From contig NZ_FCOF02000041.1 of NCBI RefSeq assembly GCF_001544755.2, positions 1 through 60,103 on the forward strand: a stretch of DNA of 60,103 nt, in the 5' to 3' direction. Under the pieces are notes generated by a model, which was not told the DNA's origin, made no database searches, and saw nothing but the letters and a program-made list of their open reading frames with translations. How positions within the stretch are numbered: the first letter of the stretch is position 1; every line of letters begins with the position of its first letter. Positions 1-10,517 of the stretch are shown here, piece after piece. Made by a program: the position numbers and the translations under genes. Source of the stretch: Caballeronia catudaia. Its GTDB lineage: Bacteria > Pseudomonadota > Gammaproteobacteria > Burkholderiales > Burkholderiaceae.

Positions 1-2
1 GG

Positions 3-110
3 GCCGCGCACATCATCGAGCAACGCATCGACAACAAGATCATTCGGCCGAGCGCGAATTACACCGGACCGGAGAATTTGAGGTTCATCCCGATAAATAA
101 GCGAAAATAG
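3..110 (+). CDS. prpC: 2-methylcitrate synthase, C-terminal fragment (partial)
   Basis: Only the last 35 codons are present; the gene enters from the left edge and stops with TAG at 108-110. The tail contains HIIEQRIDNKIIRPSANYTG and ends in FIPINKRK. The RPSANYTGPE block matches the conserved C terminus of methylcitrate synthases better than that of housekeeping citrate synthase, which normally has an RPRQLYTG-like end. The enzyme condenses propionyl-CoA with oxaloacetate in the methylcitrate cycle. Its position upstream of prpD and acnA on the same strand supports the call. Family known, assignment from a short tail, so moderately sure. Confidence 0.72.
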   Translation, partial: AAHIIEQRIDNKIIRPSANYTGPENLRFIPINKRK

Positions 111-198
111 CAGGCTCCGCGATCGGATTTCGCAGAGCAGAAACCCACGCCGCGCGGCAAACTGTCATTCAACCCCAATGTTTTGAAAGGTTTTTTCG

Positions 199-717
199 AT
201 GAATAAACTTCTGATCGCTGCATTCGCCGGAACGCTGGCAACGACGAGCGTCTTCGTCAGCGCCGACGCCTTCGCCGCGACGGCCACCGATTCGAGCACG
301 AGCAAGGCCACCTCCACGGCCAAGCGTCCTGCCCCGGCTCGCCGCCTGATCAAGCGCAGCCCCAAGGCCGAAGCGGCCGCGGCGGCAAAGGTTGATCCGA
401 TCCCGGAAGGTGCAGTGAAATGGGCGTGTAAGGACGGCCAGGCTTTCTACCTGAAAGGCGACATGAAGCGTGACACCATCGTCACGGTGAACTGGGCCAA
501 GAAGGACTACAAGCTTCCCCGTCAGGACACGACGACGGGCGCAGACCGTTTCCATGATCCGGCGTCGGGCATGGACCTGGTCGTGATCCCGTCGAAAGCA
601 ATGCTGTTCTCCGACAAGGATTCGTCGCGCCTCGCCGACGAATGCGTAACGCCGGCCATGGCCGCGGGCGCCGCAGCGCCCACCCAGTCGGAACAGCTGA
701 TCAAGAACGTGCAATAA
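199..717 (+). CDS. small secreted MliC-like protein in the methylcitrate operon
   Basis: The 172-residue product has a signal peptide (residues 1 to about 26, ending ADAFA), then a low-complexity Ala/Thr/Ser/Lys linker to about residue 70, then a compact domain from about 72 to 150. The domain begins VKWACKDG, has a basic beta-rich middle (FYLKGDMKRDTIVTVNW), a TGADRFHDPASGMDL stretch and a closing Cys149. The two cysteines (77 and 149) and the W-x-C-x-x-G pattern recall the MliC/PliC lysozyme-inhibitor fold. That is a resemblance only; the function is not known. It lies 88 bp after prpC and 31 bp before prpD on the same strand, so it is probably cotranscribed although it has no obvious role in propionate metabolism. 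Confidence 0.8.
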   Translation: MNKLLIAAFAGTLATTSVFVSADAFAATATDSSTSKATSTAKRPAPARRLIKRSPKAEAAAAAKVDPIPEGAVKWACKDGQAFYLKGDMKRDTIVTVNWAKKDYKLPRQDTTTGADRFHDPASGMDLVVIPSKAMLFSDKDSSRLADECVTPAMAAGAAAPTQSEQLIKNVQ

Positions 718-748
718 CTCAGGCAGCACTTACATCAGGAATCATTCG

Positions 749-2200
749 ATGTCCGCACCGATCGCCAATGTTCGCCCTGATCCGGACACGGTACTTGTCG
801 ATATCGTCGATTACGTTGTCAATTACAACGTCGACAGCACGCTTGCGCTCGAAACGGCGCGCAACTGCCTCATCGACACGCTCGGTTGCGGACTCGAAGC
901 CCTCTCTTATCCCGCCTGCACCAAGCTGATGGGACCCATCGTGCCGGGCACGATCGTCCCCAACGGTGCGAAGGTGCCGGGCACCCAGTTTCAGCTCGAC
1001 CCGGTTCAGGCCGCGTTCAATATCGGCGCGATGATCCGCTGGCTCGACTTCAACGACACATGGCTCGCAGCCGAATGGGGCCACCCGTCGGATAACCTGG
1101 GCGGCATTCTGGCGACCGCCGACTGGCTTTCGCGGAATGCGATCGCATCGGGCAAGAAGCCGCTCACGATGAAAGACGTCCTGATCGCGATGGTCAAGGC
1201 GCACGAAATTCAAGGCTGCATCGCGCTGGAGAATTCGTTCAACAAGGTCGGTCTCGATCACGTGCTGCTCGTGAAGCTCGCTTCCACGGCAGTCGTCGGG
1301 CAGATGATCGGACTCACGCGCGACGAGCTGATCAACGCAGTATCGCTCGCCTTCGTCGATGGTCATCCGCTGCGCACGTATCGTCACGCGCCGAACACCG
1401 GTTCGCGCAAATCGTGGGCCGCCGGCGACGCGACCTCGCGCGCCGTGCGTCTCGCATTGATCGCGAAGACCGGCGAGATGGGGTATCCGTCCGTTCTGAC
1501 CGCTAAAACGTGGGGCTTTTACGATGTGCTCTTCAAGGGCAACGCGTTCAAGTTCCAGCGCCCGTACGGCTCGTACGTGATGGAAAACGTGCTCTTCAAG
1601 ATCTCGTTTCCTGCCGAGTTCCACGCGCAGACCGCGGTCGAAGCCGCGATGACGCTGCACGGCAGGCTGAAAGCAGCCGGCAAGAGCGTCGATGACATCG
1701 CGAAGATCACAATCCGCACGCACGAAGCGGCGCTTCGCATCATCGACAAGAAAGGGCCGCTGAACAATCCGGCCGACCGCGATCACTGCCTTCAGTACAT
1801 GATCGCCGTACCGTTGATTCATGGCCGTCTCACCGCCGCCGACTACGAAGATTCGATCGCGCAAGATCCGCGCATCGACGCTTTGCGCGCGAAGATGGAA
1901 TGCGTGGAAGACACGCACTACACGAAGGATTATCACGACCCGGACAAGCGCTCGATCGCGAACGCGCTGACCGTCGAGTTCAACGACGGCACCAGGCTCG
2001 ATGAAGTCGCGGTCGAGTATCCGATCGGTCACAAGCGCCGCCGCGCGGACGGCATTCCGCTGCTCGTCGAGAAGTTCAGGACAAACCTCGCGCGGCGATT
2101 CCCGCAGAAGCAACAGCAGGCGATCCTCGCGGTATCGCTCGATCAGGCAAGGCTCGAAGCCATGCCGGTCAATGAATATGTCGATCTGTATGTGATTTAG
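749..2200 (+). CDS. prpD: 2-methylcitrate dehydratase, MmgE/PrpD family
   Basis: The 483-residue protein is full length for PrpD, which dehydrates 2-methylcitrate to 2-methyl-cis-aconitate in the methylcitrate cycle. Recognisable blocks are the N-terminal ETARNCLIDTLGCGLEAL, the MIRWLDFNDTWLAAEWGHPSDN region near residues 95-115, and GHPLRTYRHAPNTGSRKSWAAGDATSRAV, which forms part of the active-site lid in this family. An AGGA stretch eight bases before ATG 749 supports the start. The gene sits between the prpC tail and an aconitase gene and ends 39 bp before acnA, so a shared transcript is likely. PrpD proteins can also have weak aconitase activity; the symbol rests on sequence and context. 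Confidence 0.92.
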   Translation: MSAPIANVRPDPDTVLVDIVDYVVNYNVDSTLALETARNCLIDTLGCGLEALSYPACTKLMGPIVPGTIVPNGAKVPGTQFQLDPVQAAFNIGAMIRWLDFNDTWLAAEWGHPSDNLGGILATADWLSRNAIASGKKPLTMKDVLIAMVKAHEIQGCIALENSFNKVGLDHVLLVKLASTAVVGQMIGLTRDELINAVSLAFVDGHPLRTYRHAPNTGSRKSWAAGDATSRAVRLALIAKTGEMGYPSVLTAKTWGFYDVLFKGNAFKFQRPYGSYVMENVLFKISFPAEFHAQTAVEAAMTLHGRLKAAGKSVDDIAKITIRTHEAALRIIDKKGPLNNPADRDHCLQYMIAVPLIHGRLTAADYEDSIAQDPRIDALRAKMECVEDTHYTKDYHDPDKRSIANALTVEFNDGTRLDEVAVEYPIGHKRRRADGIPLLVEKFRTNLARRFPQKQQQAILAVSLDQARLEAMPVNEYVDLYVI

Positions 2201-2239
2201 AAGAAGCACTTTCCTCGTCTTAGCCCAAGGAAAATAAAC

Positions 2240-4945
<2,706 letters not shown>

Positions 4946-4991
4946 GCAAGCTTTTGCAGGTGACCGCGCTCGAAAGAGCGCGGGAACATTG

Positions 4992-5018
4992 AACCCGGCC
5001 ACGGCCGGGTTTTTTTTC
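4992..5018 (+). terminator. rho-independent terminator after acnA
   Basis: Arms AACCCGGC (4992-4999) and GCCGGGTT (5004-5011) pair perfectly around a CACG loop and run into eight consecutive T residues. It is positioned to end the prpC-prpD-acnA transcript and also separates it from the convergent DUF2917 gene. Confidence 0.92.
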
Positions 5019-5022
5019 GTCT

Positions 5023-5346
5023 CTACGCTTTGAGGATCGCGATGTGAGCCGATGGCGTCCGGCGCGCGAACCACGCGCGCACGATCTGGCTCAGGCGCTG
5101 CGCGCTTCCGCGCGTCGAATCGGAAGCCAGCGAAAACCAGCTCGCGTCCGCCGTCGCGCTGACCCAGATCGTCGTGTACGGCTTCAGTTCGACGGACGCG
5201 CCCGCGTTCAGCCAGTGATCGCCGGTCTCGCCTTCGATCGTCAGCCAGAGTTGCCCGCGCTTGACACGCAGCGTCTGCGGCCGATCGATCACCCAGCGGG
5301 TCGGCGCATCGCGCCGGTCGAGTTCGAAAGTACGGATCTCACGCAT
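5023..5346 (-). CDS. DUF2917 family protein
   Basis: The 107-residue protein is read from ATG 5346, which has AGGAG seven bases upstream; the longer open frame to 5442 adds unsupported residues. The core (WVIDRPQTLRVKRGQLWLTIEGETGDHWL, then AGASVELKP) matches the DUF2917 family, small proteins with a probable beta-barrel or cupin-like core (PRG-x-LWLTxEG pattern). Function is unknown. It is divergent from the MocR regulator at 5648, a pairing that suggests it is that regulator's target. There is no signal peptide, so it is probably cytoplasmic. Confidence 0.82.
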   Translation of the reverse strand: MREIRTFELDRRDAPTRWVIDRPQTLRVKRGQLWLTIEGETGDHWLNAGASVELKPYTTIWVSATADASWFSLASDSTRGSAQRLSQIVRAWFARRTPSAHIAILKA

Positions 5347-5647
5347 GATGCTGCTCCTCATTGAACCGGTGGCCGCTGTATCGAAGTGACCGCGGCCCTT
5401 GAGCGTATTATTCGACCGATTCCGAACACCTTGAATGAACACTTCTGCACAGTTGTGATGGAACTGTTAAGCCGAAACCGCCGAACAGTTTGTGTAGGAG
5501 TGTCAGGTGTGTACACTATAAAAACAGCGCGGATAGCCATCTGGACAGGCTTGACGGCGGTTTTCGGATGCGTTCGAATGCCGTCATGACACCGGCGAAC
5601 AGCGAAATCAAACTGTTCACCCATCCCGACCGAACACTTAAAACACG
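5347..5647. promoter_or_regulatory. divergent promoter region with repeated AACTGTT/AACAGTT sites
   Basis: This 301-bp gap separates the divergent DUF2917 and MocR genes. It holds GAACTGTT at 5461-5468, GAACAGTT at 5483-5490 and AACTGTTC at 5611-5618; the second and third are exact reverse complements. A further CACAGTTGTG lies at 5448-5457. Spaced direct and inverted copies of one octamer are typical of MocR-type operators. No coding sequence is evident here. The role as an operator is inferred. Confidence 0.6.
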
Positions 5648-7072
5648 ATGAACGCACTTCCGCTTCACATCGACGGCGGCACCGGCGTGCCGTTGACCGA
5701 GCAGATCGTCAGCCAGATCGAGGCGATGATCCGCTCGCGCCGCGTGCTGGCGGGCGCCAAGCTGCCGTCGATCCGTCAGTTGGCCGCCGAACAGCGCATC
5801 AGCCGCTTTCCGGTCATCGAGGCGTACGACCGCCTCGCGTCGCGCGGGCTGATTCAGCCGAAACACGGCTCGGGCTTTTACGTAGCGGACCACGTCGAGG
5901 AACGCGACAGCAAAACGAGTAACTGCGATCCGCGCCTCGCGGAAGAGGAATCGAATCAGATCCTTCAGCAGTTCAACTACCCCGGCGAGACGCTCAAGCT
6001 GTCGAGCGGATTCGTGCCCGAAGCCTGGCGCGACGTGGACGGACTCACGCAGGCGATCCGCCAGGTGTCGCGCATCGATGTGTCGAGCGTGGTCGACTAC
6101 GCCCTTCCCCACGGCGACACCAATCTGCGCCAGCAGATAGCCATGCGCATCAATGCGCTCGGCATCGACGCCGATCTGCCGAACGTGATGATGACGAGTG
6201 GCGCGAGCCAGGCGTTCGATCTCATCGTGCGCTACATGCTGAAGCCGGGCGATACGGTGTTCGTCGAAGATCCCGGTTACTACAATCTTTTCGGCCTGCT
6301 GAAGCTGCAGGGCGTGCGGCTCGTCGGCGTGCCGCGCCTCGCGAACGGACCGGATGTGGATGTCGCCGAGGCATTGCTCAAGCAGCATCAGCCGAAGCTT
6401 TTCTTCCTCAACACCGTGTTCCAGAACCCGACCGCGACCAACATCGCGCCGCAGGTCGCGTTCAAGCTGCTGCGGCTCGCGACGCAGCACGGCTTCACCA
6501 TCGTCGAAGACGACATTTATGCCGACTTCCAAGCCGTGCCGACGCAACGGCTCGCATCGCTCGACCAGCTCGATCGCGTGATCTACGTCGGCGGATTGTC
6601 GAAGACCTTGTCGTCGTCGCTGCGCATCGGCTATCTCGTGGCGAATCGCGAGCTCGTCAAGAATCTCGTCGACGTGAAGGTGCTGACGAGCCTCGGCGGC
6701 TCGCGTTTCGCGGAGAGCGTCGCGGCAAGCCTGCTCGAACGCGGCACGTATCGCAAGTATCTGGAGCGATTGCGCAAGCGCGTGCGCGATTCGCTGTCGA
6801 GCGCGGTGCAGACGCTCGAAGCACACGGCTGGGACGTATTCGACGAGCCGAGCGGCGGCAACTTCGTCTGGGCGAAAGTGCCGGGCATCGACGATTCGGC
6901 CGTGCTCGTCGATGAAGCCCTGAAGTTCGGCGTGACGCTCGCGCCTGGCAGCTACTGCCGTCCGAACGGCGAAGCGTGTCCGTGGGTGCGTATCAATTCG
7001 GCCTATGCGGGCGACCGGCGCGCGACGCGCTTCTTCGAGCACATGCAGGAAACGGCTATTACCCGCGTGTAG
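5648..7072 (+). CDS. MocR-type regulator: GntR helix-turn-helix fused to a PLP aminotransferase fold
   Basis: The 474-residue protein starts with a GntR winged helix (residues about 12-80, with LPSIRQLAAEQRISRFPVIEAYDRLASRGLI), followed by a linker and a fold-type I aminotransferase domain (about 110-470). The latter has the TSGASQAFDLI cofactor region, PTATNIAP, the EDDIYADF aspartate motif and the PLP lysine at about residue 319 in GGLSKTLSSSLRIGY. MocR proteins use PLP or an amino compound as effector and usually act on a divergent promoter. The divergent DUF2917 gene and the repeated octamers between them fit. The ligand is not predictable from sequence. Confidence 0.9.
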   Translation: MNALPLHIDGGTGVPLTEQIVSQIEAMIRSRRVLAGAKLPSIRQLAAEQRISRFPVIEAYDRLASRGLIQPKHGSGFYVADHVEERDSKTSNCDPRLAEEESNQILQQFNYPGETLKLSSGFVPEAWRDVDGLTQAIRQVSRIDVSSVVDYALPHGDTNLRQQIAMRINALGIDADLPNVMMTSGASQAFDLIVRYMLKPGDTVFVEDPGYYNLFGLLKLQGVRLVGVPRLANGPDVDVAEALLKQHQPKLFFLNTVFQNPTATNIAPQVAFKLLRLATQHGFTIVEDDIYADFQAVPTQRLASLDQLDRVIYVGGLSKTLSSSLRIGYLVANRELVKNLVDVKVLTSLGGSRFAESVAASLLERGTYRKYLERLRKRVRDSLSSAVQTLEAHGWDVFDEPSGGNFVWAKVPGIDDSAVLVDEALKFGVTLAPGSYCRPNGEACPWVRINSAYAGDRRATRFFEHMQETAITRV

Positions 7073-7081
7073 CGTCGCTCA

Positions 7082-7918
7082 TCAGGCACGTCGGTTGAAG
7101 AAGCGTTCGAGCGCACCCGTCGCGTCTTTGTCATTCGCCAGTCGCGCGTACAGCCCCGCCGCGCCTTCGTAGATGCGATGCTCGGCGAACTCGTCGCCGA
7201 TGAACTGCGCGATCTCTTCCATCTCCGCGACCCAGCGATACGCCTTCGGCGGCATCTTCGGCACATTGCCCGCGAGCCACGCGGCAAGCGCGGGCTGGCT
7301 TTCCGCAAGTTCGGCGACGAGCGCGTCGCCTGCGCCGTTGCGCATCGCGGCGAGCGACATGGCCGAGCCGAGCGCCGTCAATCCCTTCGTGATGCCCGCA
7401 TACGACATCTTGAGCGCGGATGCCGCGCCGATGGGACCATCGAGCACACGCACGACGAGGCCGGCATCGGCGAGCACCTGTGCGCGATGCGCGTGCGGCC
7501 CCGACATGTAGAACTTCGGCGACGAAGGCGCGCCGATGATCGCGCCATCCACGAACGGCGTGCCCGTCGGTGCAAGCGTGCGTTCGATCTTGCCGGCAGT
7601 ATCGGGATTGATCGCGTTGCAGTCGACATAGACGGGACGCACGCTTGCGCGTCCAAGCACGGGCGCCATCCGTTCAGCGGTCTCGATTGCAACCGCGGGC
7701 GGCACGATCGACAGCATGAACTCGCAGGCGGCCAGTGCTTCGAGGCTCGCCTCTTCCATGCCGGCTTCGCGTGCGCGCACCGCGCTCGCGCTGCTGCGGC
7801 CTTCGAGCGATGTCAGCACGCGCGCGCCCGCTTGCGTCAAAGCGCGTCCGATGGCCGATCCCATGCTGCCCGCGCCGAGCAACGCGACAGTCGGTTGATT
7901 CGATCGAGTCACTTGCAC
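7082..7918 (-). CDS. NAD(P)-binding 6-phosphogluconate dehydrogenase-like protein with DUF1932 domain
   Basis: The product (278 residues from the first GTG) has an N-terminal Rossmann fold with GAGSMGSAIGRAL and a beta-hydroxyacid dehydrogenase-like core (VYVDCNAINPDTAGKIE, FVDGAIIGAP), followed by a C-terminal helical domain of DUF1932 type (KMSYAGITKGLTALGSAM). The substrate is unknown. Two GTG starts are possible, at 7918 and 7912; a GGA placed eight bases before the second favours 7912, which would remove two residues. It converges with the MocR gene, with only 9 bp between stops, and is followed by a long gap on its 5' side. Confidence 0.85.
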   Translation of the reverse strand: MQVTRSNQPTVALLGAGSMGSAIGRALTQAGARVLTSLEGRSSASAVRAREAGMEEASLEALAACEFMLSIVPPAVAIETAERMAPVLGRASVRPVYVDCNAINPDTAGKIERTLAPTGTPFVDGAIIGAPSSPKFYMSGPHAHRAQVLADAGLVVRVLDGPIGAASALKMSYAGITKGLTALGSAMSLAAMRNGAGDALVAELAESQPALAAWLAGNVPKMPPKAYRWVAEMEEIAQFIGDEFAEHRIYEGAAGLYARLANDKDATGALERFFNRRA

Positions 7919-7976
7919 GCTCCGTGTGGTCGAGAAGGAAACACAGAATACGCCTGCGAGCAGGAAGGCGCTCGCG

Positions 7977-8177
7977 TCATTCGCTTTCGTCGCTTACGGA
8001 GGTACGCGGTTTCCAAAGTGCATCGAGGCGCCTCAGCATGTCCTGCCCTTTCTGCGTCAGAAGCGGCATCGGATCGCCGGTCCGCAGGCGTCTGATCTCG
8101 ATGAGCGCTTCTCGTCGAAGATGCGTCGTGCTCTGCCCGAAGAGTTCGACTTGGTGAGGCGAGCGTTGAACCAGCAA
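7977..8177 (-). CDS. possible small ORF of unknown function
   Basis: A 66-codon frame begins at TTG 8175-8177, just after an in-frame TAG, and has no recognisable ribosome-binding site. The predicted sequence is not the Arg/Ala-rich type usual for shadow frames; it contains a plausible amphipathic part (TTHLRREALIEIRRL) and ends acidic (SVSDESE). No family is recognised. It could be a real small protein or the remnant of one. The rest of the gap 7919-8296 shows nothing else apart from a short AT-rich segment around 8188-8300 that may hold a promoter. Confidence 0.28.
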   Translation of the reverse strand: MLVQRSPHQVELFGQSTTHLRREALIEIRRLRTGDPMPLLTQKGQDMLRRLDALWKPRTSVSDESE

Positions 8178-8296
8178 GAGGGTGGGCTATGTTATTTTTT
8201 TCGCGTGTTACGCCGTTACACTCTCGAAACTGGCACTTATTGCAAGATGCTTTCGTTCGAATTTCTATTCGACATCCTTATCAACTGCGAAGATAA

Positions 8297-8328
8297 CAAA
8301 ACGCCCGCCGGCATCGCTCCGGCGGGCG
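8297..8328 (-). terminator. rho-independent terminator of the DUF5666-like gene
   Basis: Arms CGCCCGCCGG (8302-8311) and CCGGCGGGCG (8319-8328) pair perfectly around a 7-nt loop. Read leftwards the stem is followed by TTTTGTT. It lies 18 bp past the stop of the gene at 8347. Confidence 0.88.
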
Positions 8329-8346
8329 CAAGCAAAGCGCGATCAA

Positions 8347-8958
8347 TTACATCGGCGGCGCGACGCCATCCTTCTCCACGACGATGCGCTGCGCCGCGAA
8401 GTCCGATCCCGCCGGGCTCGCGACGACGAACACCTTCTTGCCAGGCTTCAAATCGTCGTGCGTCGCGGGCGCGAAGGTTACGACAGGCACGTTCTCCGGC
8501 ACCGTCACCGCATTCGATCCGCCCTTGTACGAAAGCTTCAGATCGCGCCCGCTCGTGCCCTGCACGACCTGATCGACGTTCGCGTTGGTCATCGAACTCT
8601 GCGGACCGAGGTCCCATGCATAGTGACCTTCGCCCGTGCCGCGCGCGGCTTCGGGAAACACGAGCACTTCGGTCGCGGTGAGCTTGCCGTCGGTGCCGGT
8701 GGTCGCGGCCGTGCCGACGAACGAGCCCGGCTTGATGTCCTGCAGCTTGATGTTCTTCAGCGCGGTCACCGGCGTATCGGCCTTGACGGCGATCTTCACC
8801 GTGTCGCCGCTGCGTCGATGGACGGTGAGCGTATCGCCGGACAGCGACACGATATCGCCACGAATGCGCGCCGGCTTTGCAGCGGGCGTCTGAGCGAAGG
8901 CGGCGGAAGCGAGTGCCAGCGTCACGATGCTGACGCCGAGTTTCATGCGAATCGACAT
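8347..8958 (-). CDS. secreted DUF5666-like (OB-fold) protein
   Basis: The 203-residue product starts at ATG 8958, preceded by AAAGGAG five bases upstream; the open frame to 9312 is an artefact of overlap with the next gene. A signal peptide ends at about residue 22 (SAAFA). The mature part contains IRGDIVSLSGDTLTVHRRSGDTVKI, a pattern of DUF5666 beta-barrel domains, and a second half rich in Val/Lys strands. Function is unknown. It lies 38 bp downstream of the molybdopterin oxidoreductase gene on the same strand, so it may be an accessory periplasmic protein of that system. The terminator at 8297 ends the transcript. Confidence 0.85.
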   Translation of the reverse strand: MSIRMKLGVSIVTLALASAAFAQTPAAKPARIRGDIVSLSGDTLTVHRRSGDTVKIAVKADTPVTALKNIKLQDIKPGSFVGTAATTGTDGKLTATEVLVFPEAARGTGEGHYAWDLGPQSSMTNANVDQVVQGTSGRDLKLSYKGGSNAVTVPENVPVVTFAPATHDDLKPGKKVFVVASPAGSDFAAQRIVVEKDGVAPPM

Positions 8959-8996
8959 GCGTTCTCCTTTCGATGGATGTAAAGCGAAGTAGTGGA

Positions 8997-9770
8997 TTAC
9001 GAACCGCCGAACCAGTTGTAGCCCTGGTTCTCCCAGTAACCGCCGGGATAGTCGTTCGTCACGGTGATCGCGACGATATGCTTCGGATTCTTGTAGCCGA
9101 GCTTGGTCGGCATGCGCAGCTTCATCGGAAAGCCGTATTTCGGCGGCAGGATCTGGCCGTCGTAGGTGAGCGTGAGCAACGTCTGAGCGTGCAATGCGGT
9201 CGGCATGTCGATGCTCGTCGAGTAGTTGTCGGCGCAGTGAAAGGCCACGTATTTCGCGCTCGTATCGGCGCCTGCAAGTGCCAGAAAACGCGCGAAGCGC
9301 ACACCGCCCCACTTGCCGATCGCGCTCCAGCCTTCGATGCAGATATGCCGCGTCACCTGGCTTACCTGCGGCATCGCGTGCAGTTCGTCGAGCGTCCAGA
9401 CGCGCTTGCCTTTCACGAGTCCGCCGACTTCCAGCTTGTAAGTCGACGGATCGACTTCCGGCACTTGGTCGATGTCATAGAACGCGTTGAACGGAAACGG
9501 CCGCGTGATCATCGATTCGGAATACGTCGGCGCGAGCTTGTTCGGGTCGAACAGCAGCGCCTGCACGTCGTCGTTGAGGAATGAAATGCGGCGCAGCATC
9601 GCGTTGACGGACTTGTCGTCGGTGATATTGCAGCCCGATAACATCGCGAGCCCTCCGAGCGAAAGCATGCGCTTGCCGAATAGACGGCGCGCCGGGGCCT
9701 TCAATTCCTTCGCGGCATCCTTGATGATGAGTTCGGCATCCGGTCTCGATTTGAATAGCTTGAGCGACAT
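8997..9770 (-). CDS. exported molybdopterin-dependent oxidoreductase (sulfite oxidase/MsrP-like fold)
   Basis: The 257-residue protein has a Tat-like motif RRLFGKR at residues 28-34, a hydrophobic stretch and a lipobox-like LSGC ending at Cys47, so it is probably exported folded and perhaps lipid-anchored. The oxidoreductase domain (about 80-257) has the molybdenum-ligand cysteine at residue 144 in RHICIEGWSAIGKWGG and a C-terminal GYPGGYWENQGYNW. The family includes MsrP, which repairs periplasmic methionine sulfoxide, and other sulfite-oxidase-like enzymes; the substrate here is not certain. The next gene upstream encodes a membrane cytochrome b ending 3 bp away, a likely electron donor. 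Confidence 0.85.
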   Translation of the reverse strand: MSLKLFKSRPDAELIIKDAAKELKAPARRLFGKRMLSLGGLAMLSGCNITDDKSVNAMLRRISFLNDDVQALLFDPNKLAPTYSESMITRPFPFNAFYDIDQVPEVDPSTYKLEVGGLVKGKRVWTLDELHAMPQVSQVTRHICIEGWSAIGKWGGVRFARFLALAGADTSAKYVAFHCADNYSTSIDMPTALHAQTLLTLTYDGQILPPKYGFPMKLRMPTKLGYKNPKHIVAITVTNDYPGGYWENQGYNWFGGS

Positions 9771-9773
9771 GGC

Positions 9774-10364
9774 TTAACGACCTCGAATCATCAACACGAG
9801 CGAGCGCGGCACGAGCGCGACCATCGCGATATGCACGACGAAGAACGCCACCAGAAAGCTCATGCCGAAGAAGTGCACGACGCGCGCGCTGTCATAACCG
9901 CCCATCAGCGTGCGCAGCAAGGGAAACTGCACGGACTTCCACACCGCGAGTCCCGACAGAATCACGATCACGATGTCCACGATCACCGCGAGATAAGCGA
10001 ACTTTTGTACGGCGTTGTAGTGCGTGAGATCGTCGTGACCGAGCTTGCCGCGCAGCGCGTCGAACGCATCGATGAAGACGCTTTTGATCGACAGCGGAAA
10101 CATGCGGCGGCGAAAACGGCCGGTGACGAGATTCATCGCGAGATAGACGATGAAGTTCGCGACCAGCAGCCACATCGCGGCGAAATGCCATTGCAGCGCG
10201 CCGCCGAGCCAGCCGCCCAGCGTGATAGCGGGCGAGAAAGTAATCGATCTGAATATCGGCGATGCGTTGTAGATCTGCCAGCCGCTTGTCACCATGATCA
10301 ACACGGCGAACGCGTAGAGCCAGTGCGTGATGCGCAGCCAAAGCGGTTGTACTTGCACATGCAT
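9774..10364 (-). CDS. membrane cytochrome b (b561/Ni-Fe hydrogenase cytochrome b type)
   Basis: The roughly 196-residue protein has about four transmembrane helices. Its N terminus reads VQPLWLRITHWLYAFAVL, the R-x-x-HW haem-ligand pattern of this family; other candidate ligands are in WHFAAMWLLVANF and VHFFGMSFLVAFFVVH. It should pass electrons from quinol to the adjacent exported molybdopterin enzyme, with which it is nearly contiguous. The start at 10364 has GAGG ten bases upstream; an in-frame ATG at 10382 is an alternative. It differs from MsrQ, which is a six-helix ferric-reductase type protein. The two-component genes at 10518 diverge from it. Confidence 0.83.
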   Translation of the reverse strand: MHVQVQPLWLRITHWLYAFAVLIMVTSGWQIYNASPIFRSITFSPAITLGGWLGGALQWHFAAMWLLVANFIVYLAMNLVTGRFRRRMFPLSIKSVFIDAFDALRGKLGHDDLTHYNAVQKFAYLAVIVDIVIVILSGLAVWKSVQFPLLRTLMGGYDSARVVHFFGMSFLVAFFVVHIAMVALVPRSLVLMIRGR

Positions 10365-10517
10365 TTGCAGATAGCCTCGCATATGGGATGACGATGGGCA
10401 TGTTAGCGGCGCGGCGCTGATCGATCGATGACCTCTCGATGACTTTTTTGTCATCTTTCGCGGGACGTGCAGCGGCTCTGGCTAGAATGTCAGCAATTCA
10501 TCGAACGCTGCGCCAGC

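Noticed and set aside
8997..9770. Calling the molybdopterin enzyme msrP
   Set aside because: The partner is a b561-type cytochrome and the N terminus differs; the fold is shared, but the specific function is not shown.
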